A DNA stretch of 64,000 nucleotides from Reticulascus tulasneorum (taxonomy: Eukaryota; Ascomycota; Sordariomycetes; Glomerellales; Reticulascaceae): positions 4,216,001 to 4,280,000 of the forward strand of contig LSAX01000002.1 of the NCBI GenBank assembly GCA_001557505.1, read 5' to 3'. The notes beneath the pieces were generated by a model. The model searched no databases and had not been told where the DNA came from. It saw only the letters and a list, made by a program, of their open reading frames with translations. Of the stretch, positions 59,501-64,000 are shown in pieces (position 1 is the stretch's first letter; the number at the start of each line of letters is the position of its first letter). The translations under genes and the position numbers were made by a program.

Positions 59501-62500
59501 GTACCCTTGTCGCCACCAGCGGCGTTTGGATCGACACCAGATTTGGCAAGAAATCTCACCACCGCCTCATTGCCCCTCTGAGCGGCAATCTGTAGTGCAT
59601 TGCCGTAATGCTCGTCAAAGAAGTCAACGTCTGCACCGGCTTCCACTAGTCGTTTTGCGATATCGAGGTGACCTTCCGAACTCGCTGAACCTAGTGCGTT
59701 GCGATGTTTGCCTCCTTTCGCATTCACATCTGCACCAAGTTCAAGCAGGAGATTGACCGTACTTAGATGCCCTGCGAAGCACGCAGCATAGAGTGCATCA
59801 CTTCCCTTGTCATCATCGTCGTTCACATGTGCCCCTTGCTCCACCAGTTCCTTGACAAGATCATCCATACCGAGGGATGCTGCTGCCATTAGGGGGCAGC
59901 CGTATCTACCGCCGGTGCTATTTAGGTTTGCCCCGTGCTCAATCATCTGCCTGATGATGTTCAAGTTCCGACCAATGATTGCCGATACTAAGGGTGAAGA
60001 GTTCCAGCCGCCGCGTGCATTCGGATTCGCCCCATGCTCCAATAGGATCGAAACCGTACGTTGGTGACCTTTCTCAGCAGCAGCGGCAAGTGGAGTGCCA
60101 TACCGCTTGCAAGGAATCTTGTGGTCTGCATTACGCTCCAAAAGTAAACGTACTACCTCGGCGCGGCCCTCTAGCGTGGCTGCTTGGATGGCGGTCCCGT
60201 CCTTGCCACCACGAGCGTTGATGTCTACGCCGTGGTTCAGAAGTTGTTCGATAACTTTCTCGTGACCATTGGCAGCCGCAGCATAAAGTGCTTGGTCTGG
60301 TCTGAGTTCGTGACTAGGGATCTCTGTGCCATTGTCGTCCTTCTCACTATGCTTCAGCTGCTTGAGGAATATATCCACAATATTCGCGTGTCCACGAGAT
60401 GCGGCAGCCTTGAAAGGCTCCGAGTATTCATCATCGCCACCCTCGTCTATCAGATGCTGAGTAGCTTCCGTCAAACCAGAATATGCGGCACAGAAAAGTG
60501 GCCGATACTTCCGTACCGTTAGTAGCCGGTTAAACTTGTAATACTTATGAACTTCAATCCAGGACTCGAAGTTCAACCGGCCACCAGTTTTGGCATGGAA
60601 CAAGCACATTGTCAAGTCGACGACCTCCGAGGGCTGGTGACCATCCTTCTCGCTTCGATGTGCATGTATGGCCCATGATTGTGTCGCGTATTGTAAGAGC
60701 TTGTAATTCTCCAAACGCTCGTGGAGAGCTCCGACATCAGACCCGGTGGGCTCACGAAAGTCATCATAGCAGAGATATGCTAGACAAACGCATGCTAAGT
60801 GTGCCTCCACATCCTCTGTCCCAACCCAGAATGCAGGTTTCGTCTTCTGCAATGCATCTGACACCAGGAACTCCTTGACCGAGTAGTGTGCGAGTGATAT
60901 GGTTCGTTCCATAGATACGGTGACAAGGCCACCAAGAAGGTCCAGGATATCTTCTGGGTCACTGTCGACAGCACTAAAATCCATTGAATCCTCTGCATCT
61001 TCTGGGTTGATCGCGATGGCTTCTGCAAGCTCATCTAGCGTCAAATTTCGAACTCCCCTGACCAACCACGATAAGACGCGCCCCACGGTTTTCACTTCAA
61101 TCTGATGGTCGTCCTCGATGCGCTGTAGAATTCGAATGTAGGTGTCCTGGAGGGTCTTCGGTAAATCGGACAAACTCGCCCGAATCGCTTTATCGTTCCT
61201 AAGCTTACAGAGAGCATCGATCTGGCATCTCGCCCACTGAAACATTCCTTGAGCTCCTTCCACAAGCTGTTTACGGATCACAAGCTCTAATCCAGGATCA
61301 CGCAACTTCAACTTTTTCCGGGTAAGCCTGTCGCGGAGCTCCGAAGTTATGAAATCTTCTATATCAGACGCCACATCGGACGGCTTGATGGACGATGCGG
61401 GCAGGCCCTCGAAGTCGCGAGCTATGTCAAGTTCGTTGCGGGATGTCACCAGGATCTTCACCCTTGTACAGTTTTGGTGTAGAGTCCTAAGAGCATGTGT
61501 CAAGCAGGCTCGTCCGTTCGGGTCTAATTCATCCAGCGCATCGATGATGATCATAACAGATTCGAAGTGGTTCCCTATGAAACCGTCAAAGTTGCTAAGC
61601 AATTCGTCAAACTCGGCTGTGAAAGTAGATGTTTCGTTGTACTGTTTGAGGAAAAAGGCTTGTATTTTTAGAAAGATGGACTTGTTCTGCTTCGCAAGAG
61701 TCGCCAGAATTGTCCCAAGTACTTTGGAGGGTTCCTGCTTTTGTGCGTCCTTGTAGTCACAATAGAAGTAGGCTAGTCCCGTTTCCCTGCTTTGGACGTT
61801 TTGGCGAAGGTAGTTGATGATACTTGATGCAAGCACCGTTTTGCCAGCTCCAGCTACGCGGAATAATTAGCTGCAAATGACCATATGTGGCATATTGGGC
61901 CCGTTATCGCTTACGTATTGCGTGCAACCAGAGGAAGGAGTTTTCCTTGCTCAGCCATGTCTGAAAGTCACTGCCTTGAAGAAACCATGTGCCTGTTTTC
62001 GCATGGCGGATGCCGGTGGCTGCCTTGTGATTCAAAGCTACGTTGACAGGTGACAGCCATTCGTTGACCTTCGCAATGCTCTGTTCATCAATGAAACCTT
62101 CTAAGATGCGCTGGCTCTGTTCAGCTCTTTCCCACCTAACGTCATCCTTAGATCTGGCTTCGTTTGCGAGTTCTCTTTCAGCAATGTCAACTTCCTTTTC
62201 GAAGGCTTTGATGCTCTTTGCTATCCGATCTTTGATGTCGTCGAACTGCACACTGAAGGGTTTCCACACAAGCTTGAGAGCTGAGGCGAAGCCGACGGCA
62301 TTCTTGAATGACTTCATACCAGAGCATCTGGCCTTTCCAACGCGGAAGACTTGCTTGGCCCTGGTGCAAAAGTCGAAAATGGCCATATATATCACCCCCA
62401 TAGGCTCTTGGAGGTTTTTATTGTCGGGGTATAGTCGAGGGTATCTCGGCAGGTGGATAAGGATGTTACCAACCTCCTCGAGCATTGATGACAATTTTTC

Positions 62501-63065
62501 AAAATATTCGCCAAATTCATTGCTCAACTAGCACACCAAAGAGTGTAAGGCCTTGGAGTTTCTTCTGACGTGCGAGGCTAGATCAATAAACGGAGGAGAC
62601 TTACGTGGATCAAGATTCGAACGCTGCCCCAAATTGGGCAAAGCAGGTCGTTGCTGTTTGCAAATACATCTAGAGCCCTGCCATACTGTTCTATCCCGGC
62701 GATGAAGGGTTTGAGGGCCGCTGATACCTTCCTTGTTATCGATTTGTCCTTATGGCGCGCATCTGCCTCTTGGACCTCGTGCACTAAATCGGCCACAAAC
62801 CTCGTCGCTGTGAAAAGTGCCTGCTCATCCATCGAGAGCGATTTAAAGAAAATTTCCACGCATTCTCCTCCTCCGACGTTCGCCAGCGACGCCAGCGACG
62901 CCATGCCGGTAGCCATCAAAACGCCGAAGAGTACTTCAGAAGAATCGAATAAAGTCGGCGGGCTGGTCACCCTGCCTGGTGGAATGCCTCTTTTGCTAGT
63001 AAGTTTATCAAGAAGATGAAACTCTAACGGAGTGAGGGAGGGGCAATCAGTTTATCCCAGCTCAT
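56599..63065 (-). CDS. NACHT-ankyrin NLR-like protein, apparent frameshift near the start
   Basis: Exons: first exon to 62605, then 62527-61915, then 61853-56599. An intact start at ATG 62916 gives 2,059 residues. The family-like N-terminus, however, begins at ATG 63065 (MSWDKLIAPPS) and continues one base out of phase at about 63030 (P-L-E-F-H-L-L-D-K-L), so one base seems missing. The N-terminal helical region (to about 260) is of the kind that precedes fungal NACHT-ankyrin proteins (DUF7708, I believe). The NACHT P-loop is split by intron 2 and joins as I-P-G-A-G-K-T (309-314), with Ala in place of the usual first Gly. Walker B is I-I-I-D-A-L-D-E (about 410-417). About 34 ankyrin repeats follow, then a disordered tail. 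Likely cytosolic non-self or death-pathway sensor. Confidence 0.82.
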
Positions 63066-63704
63066 GGGTCGCGCATGTAGCAAAATGATGAGTTGGGGGC
63101 GGCTGCAGCAGAGCGTGAGGCGGCACAGCCTCCTTGCCCCTGTTACCAAACCCTCCCCCCCCCGCGCCTCTCTACTGCAACAGCCCCTTCGGTCCGCGAT
63201 CATCTAATTTCCGTACGAAATCCGGCTTTATTGTAGTGTTTCCCAATAGAAACGAGTATAATACTAATGGAAGTAATGACAGCCGCAGCCAGCCCTGTAT
63301 TTATCACGTGGTTGATGAATAATATGCACGATAACGTCTTCATCCTAGGTTCGGATGTGCGCAGCTTCGCCGTCCATGATGCAATCACTACGCAGCACGG
63401 AAGAAATAAAGACACAGTAGTGAAACTGATTCAGAGAAAGCAGACTGGCAAATTGTGGAAGCGAGGCAGGTTCTGTGGCACTTGAATGTAAACCCTACTA
63501 ACGGGGAAATCCAGATTCTCGTCCAGGCTTCAGGCAGACGGATCTCAAAGGATCTTTTGCGTCAGTATTTTATGGTAGGGAAGGATTGCTATTGTGCCTA
63601 GGCGTTGAGTGAGACGGCATTCCTACTTACCTTGTCTCCAACAAATAAAAGGCTCAAAAGACCCAGCCACGACCGCTCTCTAGCTTGATTTATGGCGTAG
63701 CTTC
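63066..63704. promoter_or_regulatory. Divergent promoter between NLR-like and HeLo-like genes
   Basis: 640 bp between head-to-head starts. A TATA-like AATAAAAG lies at about 63644-63651, some 60 bases before the HeLo-like ATG. A 72-codon plus-strand frame (63267-63485) has no recognisable content. Confidence 0.35.
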
Positions 63705-64000
63705 ATGGGTGAAGCAATAGGCTCACAGCCAGTATATTGACATTGATCGGCCTCCTACAAGAATGCATCAACGGCTGGGACCTCATTCGCGCCGCGCGGG
63801 ACCAGGAGAGGGATCTTGAGAAGCTCGATCTGAAGCCTACGCTGGAGCAATGTCGCCTTAAAGGCTGGGGTAAGAACATGGGGCTGATTCGTGAGGCTGT
63901 TTGCAATGGGCGCAATCTTATCGAGCACTTTGAGTTCACGAGACATGGTACAACGGACTTTGGAGCTCATATTAGAACTGCTCAAAGATTCCGACTGCGC
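63705..64000 (+). CDS. HeLo-like domain protein, 5' end only, apparent frameshift at codon 6
   Basis: Partial at the window edge. The ATG at 63705 reads M-G-E-A-I-G, the usual opening of this family, but that frame stops at once. One base out, from about 63719, an open frame runs to the window end: L-T-A-S-I-L-T-L-I-G-L-L-Q-E-C, then W-D-L-I-R-A-A-R-D-Q-E-R-D-L-E-K-L-D-L, and C-R-L-K-G-W-G-K-N-M-G-L. The pattern of a hydrophobic first helix, a D-x-E-x-x-x-x-K-L-D segment and R-L-x-x-W-G matches HeLo/HET-S-type domains, membrane-active death effectors of fungal incompatibility. A base missing from a GGCC-like run would explain the break. It faces the NLR-like gene. Confidence 0.6.

Noticed and set aside
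1..64000. CRISPR array, rRNA genes, intact transposase
   Set aside because: Repeats present are diverged, lack regular unique spacers and carry no transposase frames; no rRNA-like sequence was seen.

Overview
The window comes from a nuclear chromosome of a filamentous ascomycete (Pezizomycotina). Genes are interrupted by short GT-AG introns of about 50-120 bp. The gene content is typical of the group: Zn2Cys6 regulators, RTA1 and MFS transporters, GH75 and GH17 enzymes, a CBM1-like secreted protein, an aspartyl-tRNA synthetase fused to a DUF2156 transferase, and a NACHT-ankyrin protein facing a HeLo-type protein. I cannot fix the genus. I see no bacterial operon, CRISPR array, polyketide or peptide synthase, or intact transposase. 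Exon boundaries were worked out by hand from splice signals, reading phase and family fit.

Layout. 1-2.0 kb is a degenerate repeat array with no gene. 2.2-12.2 kb holds a secreted propeller lectin-like protein, an MFS carrier, a GH75 chitosanase, a dienelactone-hydrolase-type enzyme, an RTA1 protein and a Zn2Cys6 regulator with a GC-AG intron. 12.3-23.2 kb holds a dispersed repeat, a 769-residue membrane protein of unknown role, a decayed flavoprotein fragment, a second short repeat, a divergent pair of Zn2Cys6 regulator and MFS exporter, and a small CBM1-like secreted protein. 26-38.3 kb holds a GPI-type GH17 glucanase, a CSC1/OSCA-type channel, the second copy of the first repeat, a DUF3176-type protein, the second copy of the short repeat and an EF-hand MscS channel. 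38.3-47.1 kb is gene-poor apart from a tRNA-His with an intron and a POT-family peptide transporter. 47.1-50.4 kb has a small zinc-finger/coiled-coil protein and a conserved membrane protein of unknown role.

The last 13 kb is the most interesting part. An alpha/beta-hydrolase and an AspRS-DUF2156 fusion are transcribed divergently. This is the arrangement expected for the tRNA-dependent ergosterol aspartylation system (ErdS synthase, ErdH hydrolase). Next come a NACHT-ankyrin NLR-like protein of about 2,060 residues and, head to head with it, the first exon of a HeLo-like cell-death-type protein running off the window. Both of these appear to carry a one-base deletion next to a C run near their start codons. 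That means either two decaying incompatibility-type genes or two sequencing errors.

How the genes may work together is only partly visible. Cell-wall enzymes (GH75, GH17, CBM1-like) and two channel genes of mechanosensitive families lie interspersed, and the regulator/transporter pairs look like self-contained resistance or uptake modules. The only clearly coupled units are the two divergent pairs near the right end.
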